Source: Paracraurococcus lichenis (GTDB lineage: Bacteria > Pseudomonadota > Alphaproteobacteria > Acetobacterales > Acetobacteraceae). Taken from it: a stretch of 64,000 bases of DNA. Position numbers and translations under genes: made by a program. Every line of letters begins with the position of its first letter. The stretch's first letter is position 1. This document shows, in pieces, positions 20,192-28,700 of the stretch. The notes under the pieces are model-generated. The model ran no database searches and was not told the origin of the DNA. It saw nothing but the letters and a program-made list of their open reading frames with translations. The stretch lies in contig NZ_JAUTWS010000030.1 in the NCBI RefSeq assembly GCF_030657435.1, positions 1 to 64,000 on the forward strand, written 5' to 3'.

Positions 20192-20527
20192 TCATGGCCT
20201 GCGCTGGTGACCTCTTGCGGGCCGTGACGCTGGCCTGTCCGCTCGGAAGCGCCACAGAACGATCCGGATCAGCGCCCGCAGTCGGTCCTGGGTGAGCGCG
20301 AGGCATGCGATGCGGATCGCCTCGCCGATGGCCGGCCCGAAGGCGGCGACCAGGTGGACCCGGGTGCAGCGCCGGGCGCTGGCCGCGGGCCAACCCGCGA
20401 TGGCAGTCATCGCCGGCCTCCGCGCCGCCGCCCGCTCGCCCGCAGGCCGGTCGCCCGCAGGCCGGGCCAGCCGGCGAAGCCCGCCGGCCGACACGTCGTC
20501 GCGGATCGGCAGGCCCATCACGCTCAT
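20192..20527 (-). pseudogene. Possible degenerate IS630-type transposase fragment
   Basis: A minus-strand frame of 111 codons begins MSVMGLPIRDDVSAGGLRRL, which resembles the first helix of IS630-family transposases (RDD...LRRLAR). The similarity fades after about residue 45, and no DDE residues follow. A 15-base tandem duplication (CGCCCGCAGGCCGGT-like, 20448-20477) lies inside and may have broken it. A GGGGAGG precedes the ATG. The remainder of the 20120-20618 gap shows only a short GGCGCC hairpin at 20132-20148. It may equally be a non-gene. Confidence 0.28.
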
Positions 20528-20618
20528 CGCGTCCTCCCCTCGGGGTCGGACACCACGAGGGTCACCCCGCCCCGCGCCGCCGCAAGCCATTACCGAGGCA
20601 GCAACCCGGCAGGGCGGT

Positions 20619-21785
20619 TCAGGCATAGACCTTGCGGTACAAGGCGATGATCTCCGCCTCGGTCGGCACGCGCGGATTGTTCGCCGGGCTGCCGGAGGCG
20701 AGCGCCTGCTTCGCCATGAGCGGCAGCAGCCCCTCCCAGGTCCCGGCGGCGATCCCGTACTCCTTCGGCGTCGGCACGCCGAGTTCCTGGTTCAGTGCCC
20801 GCAGCTCCTCGAGCAGCTTCGACCCGGCGACCTGGTCGGCATCCTCCTCCGTCGCCACCCCGATGGCGCGCGCCGCCTCGGCATAGCGCGGCAGGGCGTC
20901 GTTCAGGCCGAACTCGGTCACCGCCGGCAGCAGCATGGCATTGGACAGGCCGTGCGGGACGTGGAAATGCGCGCCGATCGGCCGGCTCATGCCATGCACC
21001 AGCGCGACGGAGCTGTTGGAGAAGGCGAGCCCGGCCTGCATGGCGCCGAGCATCATCGATTCCCGCGCCGCGGCATTCTGCGGCTGGTGGTAGGCGATGC
21101 GGAGGTGCCTCCCGATCAGCCGCATGGCCGAGAGGGCGAGGCTGTCGGCATGCGGGTTGGCGCGCTTCGAGACATAGGCCTCGAGCGCATGGGTCAGGCT
21201 GTCGATGCCGGTATCGGCCGTGGTCCGCGCCGGGACGCTGTAGGTCAGCTCGAAATCCACGATGGCCGCCAGCGGCAGGGCGCCGAGGCCGGCGATCAGC
21301 ATCTTCTCGTCGGTCTCCGTATCGGTGATGACGGTGAAGCGCGTCGCCTCGGAGCCGGTGCCGGCGGTGGTCGGGATGCAGAGGATGGGGCAGGCCGCCT
21401 TGTCGGCCTGGGCCGGCACCTTGAAGTCCCGCATCTTCTGCCCCGGCCCGGCCGCGGCGAGGATGGCGATGGCCTTGGCCGTGTCCATGGGGCTGCCGCC
21501 GCCGAAGCCGATCAGGCAGTCGTAGTCGCCGGCGCGGAAGGCGGCGACGCCGGCCTCGATCACCGTGTCGGTGGGGTCCGGCACCGTCTCGGCAAAGACC
21601 TGCGGCGCGAGGCCGGCGGCCCGCAGCGGCGCGAGGCAGCGCTCCACCGTGCCGGAGGAGAGCATCCAGGGATCGGTGACGACGAGGGGGCGGGACAGGC
21701 CGAAGAGGCCCAGCACCTCCGCGATCTGGCCGACGCTGCCGCCGCCGATGCGCATCAGGCGCGGCGAGACGATGGTTGCGGTCAT
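20619..21785 (-). CDS. Iron-containing alcohol dehydrogenase
   Basis: A 388-residue group III alcohol dehydrogenase. It has GGGSPMDTAKA for NAD binding and the metal-ligand region TTADTGIDSLTHALEAY, FSNSSVALVHGMSRPIGAHFHVPHG with the spaced Asp and His residues. GGAGG precedes ATG 21785. It is divergent from the nepR paralogue 181 bases away. Relatives reduce or oxidise many small alcohols, including 4-hydroxybutyrate and methanol, so the substrate is open. Confidence 0.93.
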   Translation of the reverse strand: MTATIVSPRLMRIGGGSVGQIAEVLGLFGLSRPLVVTDPWMLSSGTVERCLAPLRAAGLAPQVFAETVPDPTDTVIEAGVAAFRAGDYDCLIGFGGGSPMDTAKAIAILAAAGPGQKMRDFKVPAQADKAACPILCIPTTAGTGSEATRFTVITDTETDEKMLIAGLGALPLAAIVDFELTYSVPARTTADTGIDSLTHALEAYVSKRANPHADSLALSAMRLIGRHLRIAYHQPQNAAARESMMLGAMQAGLAFSNSSVALVHGMSRPIGAHFHVPHGLSNAMLLPAVTEFGLNDALPRYAEAARAIGVATEEDADQVAGSKLLEELRALNQELGVPTPKEYGIAAGTWEGLLPLMAKQALASGSPANNPRVPTEAEIIALYRKVYA

Positions 21786-21966
21786 GGGCGCCCCTCCTCC
21801 TTCGGGGCGGGCAGGATACCGACGGCGGGCGGCGCGGCAAGGCGAGCGCCGGAGGCTTCGGCGGCTGTGTCAGCAGCATATCAATTGCCGACAATGTGCG
21901 CGCGGTCGCAGCCAAGGGGCTGCCCCGGCGTTGCATATGACAGGCGAAGAAGGGGAGCCCGGGCCC

Positions 21967-22182
21967 ATGACCGACCTGCCGGCACGTCGCCGCCGCACGG
22001 ACGCCCCGGCCGAGCTTCAGCCGGGCGACAACGCCTTCGACCTCTGGTTGCGCGAGAGCCTGCGCCAGGCCTTCGACGAGGTCGCCTGCGAGCCGGTCCC
22101 CGAGGATCTCCTGCGCATGATCGAGGAGGACCGGGCCGAACGCGAGCGGCTGCGGCGGCAGCGCCGCGGCGGGACTGGCTGA
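21967..22182 (+). CDS. NepR-family anti-sigma factor (stand-alone paralogue)
   Basis: A 71-residue protein with the NepR core: NAFDLWLRESLRQAFDEVACEPVPEDLLRMIEED, two helices around the EPVP turn, then a basic tail. NepR binds the general-stress sigma factor EcfG until phosphorylated PhyR removes it. No ecfG or phyR adjoins this copy; a second nepR beside ecfG is at 44846. The start is at ATG 21967 with AAGGGGAG upstream at a somewhat long spacing. It may bind another EcfG paralogue or modulate the main one. Confidence 0.75.
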   Translation: MTDLPARRRRTDAPAELQPGDNAFDLWLRESLRQAFDEVACEPVPEDLLRMIEEDRAERERLRRQRRGGTG

Positions 22183-22196
22183 GGGCCGGCCCTCAG
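22179..22196. terminator. Palindrome holding both convergent stop codons
   Basis: CTGAGGGCCGGCCCTCAG is a perfect 18-base palindrome. It contains the TGA of the nepR paralogue (22180-22182) and, on the other strand, the stop of the amidohydrolase (22193-22195). It would fold on either transcript and probably serves as a bidirectional terminator. Confidence 0.55.
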
Positions 22197-23626
22197 CTCC
22201 AGCGGAAGGTGAAGGGCGCGATCTTCTCCGCCGGGCGATGCGCCCAGTCCAGTTCCGGCACGCGGTCCTCGACGCGCTTCTGCGCCTCGTGCAGGTGGGC
22301 GGCGGCGGCGCGGTAGTCCATGGTCAGGACCTCGCCATCCTCCACCACCCTGGTGCCGTCGACATAGACGGCCTTCAGCGCCCGGTCACCGGCGGCATAG
22401 ATCAGGCTGCGCAGCGGGTCGCGGGCCGGCCGCATCATCGGATGGGTGATGTCCACCAGCACCAGGTCCGCCCGGCAGCCCGCCGCCAGCCGGCCGATGT
22501 CGTCGCGCCCGAGGGCCCTGGCGCCGCCGATGGTCGCCGCCTCGAACAGCTCGGTCGTGGTCAGGCTGCGCGGATCCGTCGCCTGGGTGCGGGCGAGATA
22601 GGCGGCCAGCCGCATCTCGTCGAGCATGTTGTGCGGATAGGTGTCGGTGCCGAGGCCCATGTTCACCCCGCGCCGCCTGTACCGCCCCAGATGCTTCAGG
22701 GTGATGCCGCGGCGGGCGAAGACGGTCGGGCAGTGGGCCACGGTGGTGCCGGTCTCGGCCAGGATGTCGAGGTCTCGCTGGGTGTGCCAGGGCGTGCTCG
22801 GATGGTCGTCGAGGAAGATGCCGTGGCCGATGATGCTGCGCTCCTGCAGCAGCCCCTGCTCGTGCAGCCAGCCGATCGGCGTGAAGCCGGTGCGGCGGGT
22901 GATTTCGTGGAACTCGGCGACGGCCTGCGCGGCATGGATCTGCCAGGAGACGCCGCGGCGCCGCGCCTCCGCGCGGCTGTCCTGCAGCAGCTCCGGCGTG
23001 CAGGTGTCGATCTGCGCCGGCACCACCATGCCGAAGAGGCGGCCGCTCTCGTGCTGCTCGGCACGCTCGATCAGCGTCAGCGCCTCGGCGAAGGCCTTCT
23101 CGCCCGCCTTCTCGTCCCAGGCGTATTCCACCACATGCCCGTTCTTCGTGAACCAGCGGGCGGAGCGGAACATGGGCGCGATGCAGACGCGCATGCCGCT
23201 CTCGCCGAGCAGGTCGAGCCAGCCGGGATGCGCCATGGAGAGGTCTGCGACGGTGGTCACGCCCGAGAGCAGCAGCTCGGAGAGCGCGACGCGCACGCAG
23301 CTCGGCACCGCCTCGGCATCCCCGCGGAAGATGGGCAGGTATTCGTAGAGGGAGGAGTTGTAGAGGCCGGGCGTGCCCACCTCGTCGGTGAAGCCCTTGT
23401 TCATGGGCTCGCTCGACGGGTGGGAATGGATGTTGACCAGGCCCGGCATGACCATCAGGCCGCTGCCGGGGATGGTCTCGTCGACCGGGCCGGCATAGCC
23501 GCGGCCGACGAAGGTGAGCCGGCCATCCTCGAAGGCGATGTCGGCGCCGGTGAGGTAGGTGTGCTGCTTCTCCGTGGCGTCCCAGGCGATGGCGACGTCG
23601 GCATTGCGGATCAGCGTGGTGGTCAT
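22193..23626 (-). CDS. Amidohydrolase family (TrzA/SsnA-like) metal-dependent hydrolase
   Basis: A 477-residue amidohydrolase. The metal sites are visible: HSH in GLVNIHSHPSSEP, His in SWQIHAAQAVAEFHE, His in IIGHGIFLDDHPST and Asp in GLGTDTYPHNML. The pattern is that of cytosine-deaminase/atrazine-hydrolase-like enzymes acting on C-N or C-halogen bonds of heterocycles. It is encoded 32 bases downstream of a class II aldolase and divergently from a solute-binding protein, suggesting a small uptake-and-catabolism unit. The substrate is unknown. Confidence 0.88.
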   Translation of the reverse strand: MTTTLIRNADVAIAWDATEKQHTYLTGADIAFEDGRLTFVGRGYAGPVDETIPGSGLMVMPGLVNIHSHPSSEPMNKGFTDEVGTPGLYNSSLYEYLPIFRGDAEAVPSCVRVALSELLLSGVTTVADLSMAHPGWLDLLGESGMRVCIAPMFRSARWFTKNGHVVEYAWDEKAGEKAFAEALTLIERAEQHESGRLFGMVVPAQIDTCTPELLQDSRAEARRRGVSWQIHAAQAVAEFHEITRRTGFTPIGWLHEQGLLQERSIIGHGIFLDDHPSTPWHTQRDLDILAETGTTVAHCPTVFARRGITLKHLGRYRRRGVNMGLGTDTYPHNMLDEMRLAAYLARTQATDPRSLTTTELFEAATIGGARALGRDDIGRLAAGCRADLVLVDITHPMMRPARDPLRSLIYAAGDRALKAVYVDGTRVVEDGEVLTMDYRAAAAHLHEAQKRVEDRVPELDWAHRPAEKIAPFTFRWS

Positions 23627-23658
23627 GCCCGGGATGTCCCTTCTCGTGGCGGTGCCGC

Positions 23659-24441
23659 TCAGCTCCGCCAGTCCGGCCCGCCCTCGATCAGCCGCAGCGC
23701 CGCCTGCCAGGCCAGGGCGCGGATATGGTCGCTGCCGGGGAGCCGGTACTGCGCGGCGGTGCGCTCGCAGACCTCCTTCGGCGGGAAGATGAGCGGCGCG
23801 CCGCCGCTCATCGCCGCGACCTGGGCGGAGCAGGCGCGCTCGAGGTAGTAGAGCTCGTGATAGGCATGCGCGGCGCTCGCGCCGCAGACCAGCAGGCCGT
23901 GGTTGCGCAGGATCATGGCGTCGTGGGTGCCGAGATCCTTCACCAGCCGCACCCGCTCGTCCTCGTCCAGCGCGATGCCTTCGTAGCCGTGATAGGCGAG
24001 GTGGCCGTAGTATTTCAGCGCGTGCTGGCTGATCGGCAGCAGCCCGTCCTTCTGGGCGGAGACCGCGATGCCGTCCCGCGTATGGGTATGGATGACGAAA
24101 TGCGCATCCTCCCGCGCCGCATGCACGGCGGAATGGATGACAAAGCCGGCCTTGTTGACCAGCTCGCCGCTGCCGTCCCAGCCCGGCTGGTCCTCCACCG
24201 GATTGCCGTCGAGGTCGATCTTCACCAGGTCGCTGGCGCGCATCTCGTGGTGCATGACGCCGTAGCGGTTCAGCAGGAAATGGTGCTCCGGCCCGGGCAC
24301 GCGGGCGCTGATATGGGTGAAGATCCAGTCCGTCCATTTGTGATGGGCGCAGAGGCGGTACAGCGCCGCCAGGTCGCACCGGACGCGCCATTCCTCCTCC
24401 GACCAGGGGCGGAGCGAGGCGGGCGGGGTCGCAACGTTCAT
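23659..24441 (-). CDS. Class II aldolase/adducin family protein
   Basis: A 260-residue protein with the zinc-binding HTHTRDG motif near residue 117, a distal His in ILRNHGLLVCG and an N-terminal FTHISAR block, all typical of the fuculose-phosphate aldolase/adducin fold. Relatives include sugar-phosphate aldolases and decarboxylases. AGGAG precedes ATG 24441. It is the first gene of a two-gene unit with the amidohydrolase. Confidence 0.9.
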   Translation of the reverse strand: MNVATPPASLRPWSEEEWRVRCDLAALYRLCAHHKWTDWIFTHISARVPGPEHHFLLNRYGVMHHEMRASDLVKIDLDGNPVEDQPGWDGSGELVNKAGFVIHSAVHAAREDAHFVIHTHTRDGIAVSAQKDGLLPISQHALKYYGHLAYHGYEGIALDEDERVRLVKDLGTHDAMILRNHGLLVCGASAAHAYHELYYLERACSAQVAAMSGGAPLIFPPKEVCERTAAQYRLPGSDHIRALAWQAALRLIEGGPDWRS

Positions 24442-24526
24442 GGCCGGTCTCCTTGCTGGGCATGATCGTCCGATGCGGGGACGGGGGCGTCAATCCGCGT
24501 TGCGGGGCGGCCGGGCCCGGGCCAGC

Positions 24527-26134
24527 ATGGCAATGACAGCCGAGGATCCCGCCTTGCCCGCCCTGCCCCGTCCCGCCCGCCTGCTCGCCGCGGCCGCGCT
24601 CTCCGCCCTGCTGGCCCTGCCCGCCGCCGCGGAGACCACGCTGAAGGTCGTGCTCATCAACGACCTGACCAGCCTCGATCCCGTGCAGTCCACCGCCGCC
24701 TTCGTGCGGAACCACGGCTTCATGGTCTACGACCAGCTCTTCGCGCTGGACAGCAAGGGGGAGGCGCAGCCGCAGATGGTGGAGCGCTTCGAGCGCTCCG
24801 CGGACGGCATGGCCTGGCGCTTCACCCTGCGCGACGGCCTCGCCTTCCATGACGGCGCGCCGGTGCGGGCCGCGGATGCGGTCGCCTCCATCCGACGCTG
24901 GGCGCAGCGGGACGTGGTGGGCCGGGCGCTGGCGGCGGCGACCGCGAGCCTCGAGGTGGTGGACGAGAAGACCTTCAGCCTCACCCTCGCCCGCCCCTTC
25001 GCCCTGGTGACGGAGGCGCTGGCCCGCCCGACCGCGAGCGCCCTTTTCGTGATGCCGGAGCGGCTGGCGCAGACGCCGGCGACGACCGCGGTGACGGACG
25101 CCACCGGCTCCGGCCCCTTCATCTTCCGCGCCGCCGAATGGCGCGCCGGCGACCGCGCGGTCTATCTGCGGAACCCCGCCTACCGGCCGCGGCCGGAGGC
25201 ACCGGACGGTCTCGCCGGGGGCAAGGTGGTGAAGATCGACCGCCTGGAATGGCTGGCCATGCCGGATGCCGCGACCGCCGGCGCGGCGCTGCAGAACGGC
25301 GAGGTGGACTTCATCGAGCAGCCCTCGCCCGACCTGGTGCCGGTGCTGGAGAGGAACCGCGGCATCCGTCTCTTCGCGCTCAACCCCACCGGCTTCATGG
25401 TCTGGCTGCGGCCCAACCACGCCATCCCGCCCTTCGACAACCCGAAGGCGCGGCAGGCGCTGCTGCACATGGTGAACCAGCAGGAGAACCTGCAGGCCGC
25501 CGGCATCCGGCCGAGCGAGCAGGTGCCCTGGTGCCCCGCCTATTTCCTCTGCGGCACGCCGCTCGAGAGCCAGGCCAGCGCCGAGGGGCTGCGGGAGGCC
25601 GACCCGGCGAAGGCGCGCGCCCTGCTGCGGGAGGCCGGCTATGACGGCCGCAAGGTGGTCTTTCTCAACGCGACGGACAGCCCGATCAACAACGCGGTCA
25701 CGCTGACCATGGCGCAGGCGATGCAGCGCGGCGGCCTCGCCATGGATGTCCCCGCGATGGACTGGGCGACGGTGACCCAGCGCCGCAACAAGCGCGAGCC
25801 CGTCGAGCAGGGCGGCTGGAACCTCTTCGTCACCGTCGCCAATGTGCTCGACGCACAGAACCCGCTGACCAACCTCTACCTCGCCAGCCCCTGCCAGGGC
25901 GGCCTCGCCGGCTGGCCCTGCGACGAGGAGCTGGAGCGGCTGCGCCGGAGCTGGTGGGAGGAGCCGGACACGGCGAAGCGGAAGCAGATCCTGGATGCGG
26001 TGCAGGCCCGCGCCTACCAGGTGCTGCCCTATATCAATGCCGGGCAGTTCCGCACGCTCGCCGCGCACCGCACCAACATCGAGGGGCTGCGGCCGACGAC
26101 GATCCCGGTCTTCTGGGGCGTCGAGAAGAAATAG
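24527..26134 (+). CDS. Oligopeptide-type ABC transporter solute-binding protein
   Basis: A 535-residue family 5 extracellular binding protein. A signal peptide covers about residues 14-40 (RLLAAAALSALLALPAAAE). Diagnostic blocks include SLDPVQSTAAFVRNHGFMVYDQLF, WRFTLRDGLAFHDGAPVRAADAVASIRRW and TGSGPFIF. No permease or ATPase gene adjoins it. The divergent aldolase/amidohydrolase pair suggests that its ligand may feed those enzymes. ATG 24527 and ATG 24533 are both plausible starts. Confidence 0.88.
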   Translation: MAMTAEDPALPALPRPARLLAAAALSALLALPAAAETTLKVVLINDLTSLDPVQSTAAFVRNHGFMVYDQLFALDSKGEAQPQMVERFERSADGMAWRFTLRDGLAFHDGAPVRAADAVASIRRWAQRDVVGRALAAATASLEVVDEKTFSLTLARPFALVTEALARPTASALFVMPERLAQTPATTAVTDATGSGPFIFRAAEWRAGDRAVYLRNPAYRPRPEAPDGLAGGKVVKIDRLEWLAMPDAATAGAALQNGEVDFIEQPSPDLVPVLERNRGIRLFALNPTGFMVWLRPNHAIPPFDNPKARQALLHMVNQQENLQAAGIRPSEQVPWCPAYFLCGTPLESQASAEGLREADPAKARALLREAGYDGRKVVFLNATDSPINNAVTLTMAQAMQRGGLAMDVPAMDWATVTQRRNKREPVEQGGWNLFVTVANVLDAQNPLTNLYLASPCQGGLAGWPCDEELERLRRSWWEEPDTAKRKQILDAVQARAYQVLPYINAGQFRTLAAHRTNIEGLRPTTIPVFWGVEKK

Positions 26135-26156
26135 GCCCGGGCGCGTCGCCCGGGCC
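26134..26156. terminator. Bidirectional hairpin between convergent genes
   Basis: GGCCCGGGCG and CGCCCGGGCC form a 10-bp perfect stem with a CGT loop. It starts at the last base of the binding-protein stop and lies 8 bases before the serine hydrolase stop on the other strand. Confidence 0.65.
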
Positions 26157-26164
26157 CGACCCGC

Positions 26165-27325
26165 TCAGCCCGCGTAGACCGCGTGTTCGAAGCGCTCGAA
26201 GGTGTCGAGCACCTTCGGGTCGCCGAAGGGAAGCTGCTGCGTCGCGATGACGCCGGCCCGGTCGCGCTGCGGGTCGATCCAGTAATAGGTATTGGCGAGG
26301 CCGGCCCAGGCCAGGCTGCCCGCGGCGCGGCCGCCCGGCACCGCCTCCTCGTTGATCAGGAAGGACAGGCCCCAGCCCTTCCGCATGCCCGGGAAGAGCT
26401 CGACATCGTGCGAGGATCCCGGCAGCGCCGTCTTCATCGGCGTGACGGAGAGCGGGCCGATCTGGTCGCGCATGGCCTCCGTCGCCATCGCCTCGGAGAG
26501 GATGCGCGCGCCGTCCAGCGTGCCGCGGTTCAGCCACATGCGGCAGAAGCGGAGATAGTCGCGCACCGTGCCGTAGAGCCCGCCGCCGCCCATGTGGAAT
26601 TCCGGATCCTGCGGGATCTCGAACTCGATCGGCGCCAGCGCGCCATCCTCGCCGCGGGCATGCATGGCCGAGAGCCGCGCGCGCTGCGCCTCGCCGAGGC
26701 GGAAGCCGGTGTCGCGCATGCCGAGCGGGCCGAGGACATCCTCGCGCAGGACATCGGCCAGCGGCTTGCCGGTGACCTTCTCCACGGCGAGGCCGGCCCA
26801 GTCGATGCCGATGCCGTATTCCCAGCGCTCGCCCGGATCGGCGACGAGCGGCGTCCGCAGCGCGGCGCGCTGGCAGGTGATGATGCCGGGAATGCCCTGC
26901 GCCGCCATGACGGCGCCAATCCCGGGATTCCAGATGTCGTAGGAGAATCCGCTGGTATGCGTCAGCAGGTGGCGCAGCGTGATCGGCCTGCGGGCCGGGC
27001 GGACCATCGCCTCCCCGCCTTCCGGGGCGAAGCCGACGAGCACCTCGGGATGCGCAAGCTCCGGCAGCACCTCGGCGATGGGGTTGTCCAGCGTCAGGCG
27101 CCCCTTCTCCACCTGCTGCAGCGCCGCGGTGGCGGTGATCGCCTTGGTCATGGAGGCGATCCAGACCACGGTGTCCGGCGCCATGGGCTGGCCGGGCGCC
27201 CGCTCGCCGGCCGCGGCCTCGACCAGCGTGCCCCGGCTGTCGCCGGCCGCGACCGCGATGCCGCGCGCGACGCCGCTTGCCACCGCGTCGCGCAAGAGGG
27301 TCTCGATGCTCGTCTTCGCGCTCAT
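26165..27325 (-). CDS. Serine hydrolase of the beta-lactamase/S12 family
   Basis: A 386-residue protein with the SxxK motif at Ser58-Met-Thr-Lys61, in WIASMTKAITATAALQQ. LRHLLTHTSGFSYDIWNP, WEYGIGIDWAGLAVEKVTG and MGGGGLYGTVRDYLRF are characteristic of class C-like esterases and carboxypeptidases. No signal peptide is seen, so a cytoplasmic esterase is more likely than a beta-lactamase. GGGAGG precedes ATG 27325. A hairpin lies in its upstream region. Confidence 0.88.
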   Translation of the reverse strand: MSAKTSIETLLRDAVASGVARGIAVAAGDSRGTLVEAAAGERAPGQPMAPDTVVWIASMTKAITATAALQQVEKGRLTLDNPIAEVLPELAHPEVLVGFAPEGGEAMVRPARRPITLRHLLTHTSGFSYDIWNPGIGAVMAAQGIPGIITCQRAALRTPLVADPGERWEYGIGIDWAGLAVEKVTGKPLADVLREDVLGPLGMRDTGFRLGEAQRARLSAMHARGEDGALAPIEFEIPQDPEFHMGGGGLYGTVRDYLRFCRMWLNRGTLDGARILSEAMATEAMRDQIGPLSVTPMKTALPGSSHDVELFPGMRKGWGLSFLINEEAVPGGRAAGSLAWAGLANTYYWIDPQRDRAGVIATQQLPFGDPKVLDTFERFEHAVYAG

Positions 27326-27852
27326 TGCCGTCCTCCCTTTCCTACCCGTACCGGCGGGATCGGCCCGGATGCGCCGATCCCGCACGGCAATTCCGGAGGG
27401 TGCAGCAGCCTGCCTCACCTGGGCATCACGATATCGAAGCCATCTCCCGCAAGGGTCGGCGGCGACGGCCTTCACGACAGCCGGCGTTCCGCGGTCGGCG
27501 CGGCACGGCGGCCCTGGCGGGCGGGCGTCGCGGCTCTCCGGGGCGGAGGCGCGGGGTGGCAGGCGCGCCGCGGAGCTCCGCCGGCAGATCCACAATCATT
27601 GCAAAGAGAAGAATGCCTCCTGATGGCTTCGCCTGGAATTCCTGCTGAACGTTCCTGCGAGGCCACGGAGTGGATCCGCATGACCTCCATTGCGGAAACC
27701 GACACATCTCTTCCCTTGGCCCTTCTCAGTCTGGATCTTCGGTCGCCAGGCGCTGGATTTATTCCGTCACGTCTTCCAAGGAACTTGCAACGACTGGCGC
27801 CCGCTGTGAAAAACGGTGGCGCCCGAACATCTTCCCGTTTAATTGATATGTC
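27326..27852. other. 527-base intergenic region
   Basis: No gene is supported here. An 11-bp perfect stem (GCGGGATCGGC with its complement) at 27354-27383 lies in the leader of the serine hydrolase. From about 27600 the composition becomes less G+C-rich, and the last 80 bases before the Crp-like gene are relatively A+T-rich, fitting promoter DNA. A direct repeat TGGCGCCCG occurs twice near 27795 and 27823. Confidence 0.5.
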
Positions 27853-28692
27853 GTGGCCAAGACATATGGATCCCTATTGAAATCGCAAAGGTTGCAGCCT
27901 TCGGCGGATATCGCGCCCCGCTTCCGATCCGCTACCCGGGCCCGTCCGGCCCGCCAATCCCCCGGTCGGCCCGGCAACCGCCTGCTCTCGACCTTCCCGC
28001 AGCGCGACCGCGCCCGGCTGGCGCCGCATCTGGACGCCGTGACGCTCACCCTCGGCGAGGTCCTCTTCGAGCCGGGCATCGTCCCCGGCCATGTCTATTT
28101 CCCGCATGCCGGGACCATGATCGCCCTCGCCCTGCCGCTGGCGGAGGGCGGCAGCGCCGAGATGGCGACCATCGGCGACGAGGGCGCGGCCGGGCTGGGC
28201 CTGGACGCGGCGGACCCGGAGCCCGACCCGCTGACCCGCGGGATCGTGCGGATCCCGGGGCCCGCCGACCGCATCGCCACCGCGCGGCTGGCGGATGCCG
28301 CGGCGGGCTCGCCCCTCCTCCGGCGCCTCCTGGCGCGCCACGCCGAGGCTTCCGTCGCCATGGCCCTGCACGCGGCCGCCTGCCACGGCCGGCACCCGCT
28401 GCCTGCCCGGCTGGCCACCTGGCTGCTGACCGCGCTCGACCGCGCCCCGCGCGGCGAGCCGGCCATCCCCCTGACGCAGGAGTTCCTCGCGGAGAGGCTG
28501 GGTATCCATCGCGCCACCCTGAGCCCGGCGCTGCTCTCCCTCCGGCGGGACCGCATGCTCCGCGTCCGGCGCGGGCGGGTGCTGGTGCTGGACCGCGCCG
28601 CGCTGGAGCACGCCGCCTGCGGCTGCCGCGCCGCGGTGCGCCGCCGCTTCGCCCGGCTGAGCGAGCATATCGGGCCCGGGACCGCGCCGTGA
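27853..28692 (+). CDS. Crp/Fnr-family transcriptional regulator
   Basis: A roughly 279-residue regulator. The N-terminal cyclic-nucleotide-binding-like domain begins near residue 43 (NRLLSTFPQRDRARLAPHLD) and includes VTLTLGEVLFEPG and a YFPHAGTMIAL strand. The C-terminal winged helix reads IPLTQEFLAERLGIHRATLSPALLSLRRD. No four-cysteine cluster of true FNR is visible at the N-terminus; several cysteines occur only near the end (ACGCRAA). The first 40 residues are not conserved in type, so the GTG at 27853 may be too far upstream. It overlaps or nearly touches the hybrid kinase gene and probably shares its transcript. Confidence 0.8.
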   Translation: MAKTYGSLLKSQRLQPSADIAPRFRSATRARPARQSPGRPGNRLLSTFPQRDRARLAPHLDAVTLTLGEVLFEPGIVPGHVYFPHAGTMIALALPLAEGGSAEMATIGDEGAAGLGLDAADPEPDPLTRGIVRIPGPADRIATARLADAAAGSPLLRRLLARHAEASVAMALHAAACHGRHPLPARLATWLLTALDRAPRGEPAIPLTQEFLAERLGIHRATLSPALLSLRRDRMLRVRRGRVLVLDRAALEHAACGCRAAVRRRFARLSEHIGPGTAP

Positions 28693-28700
28693 GGACCAGC

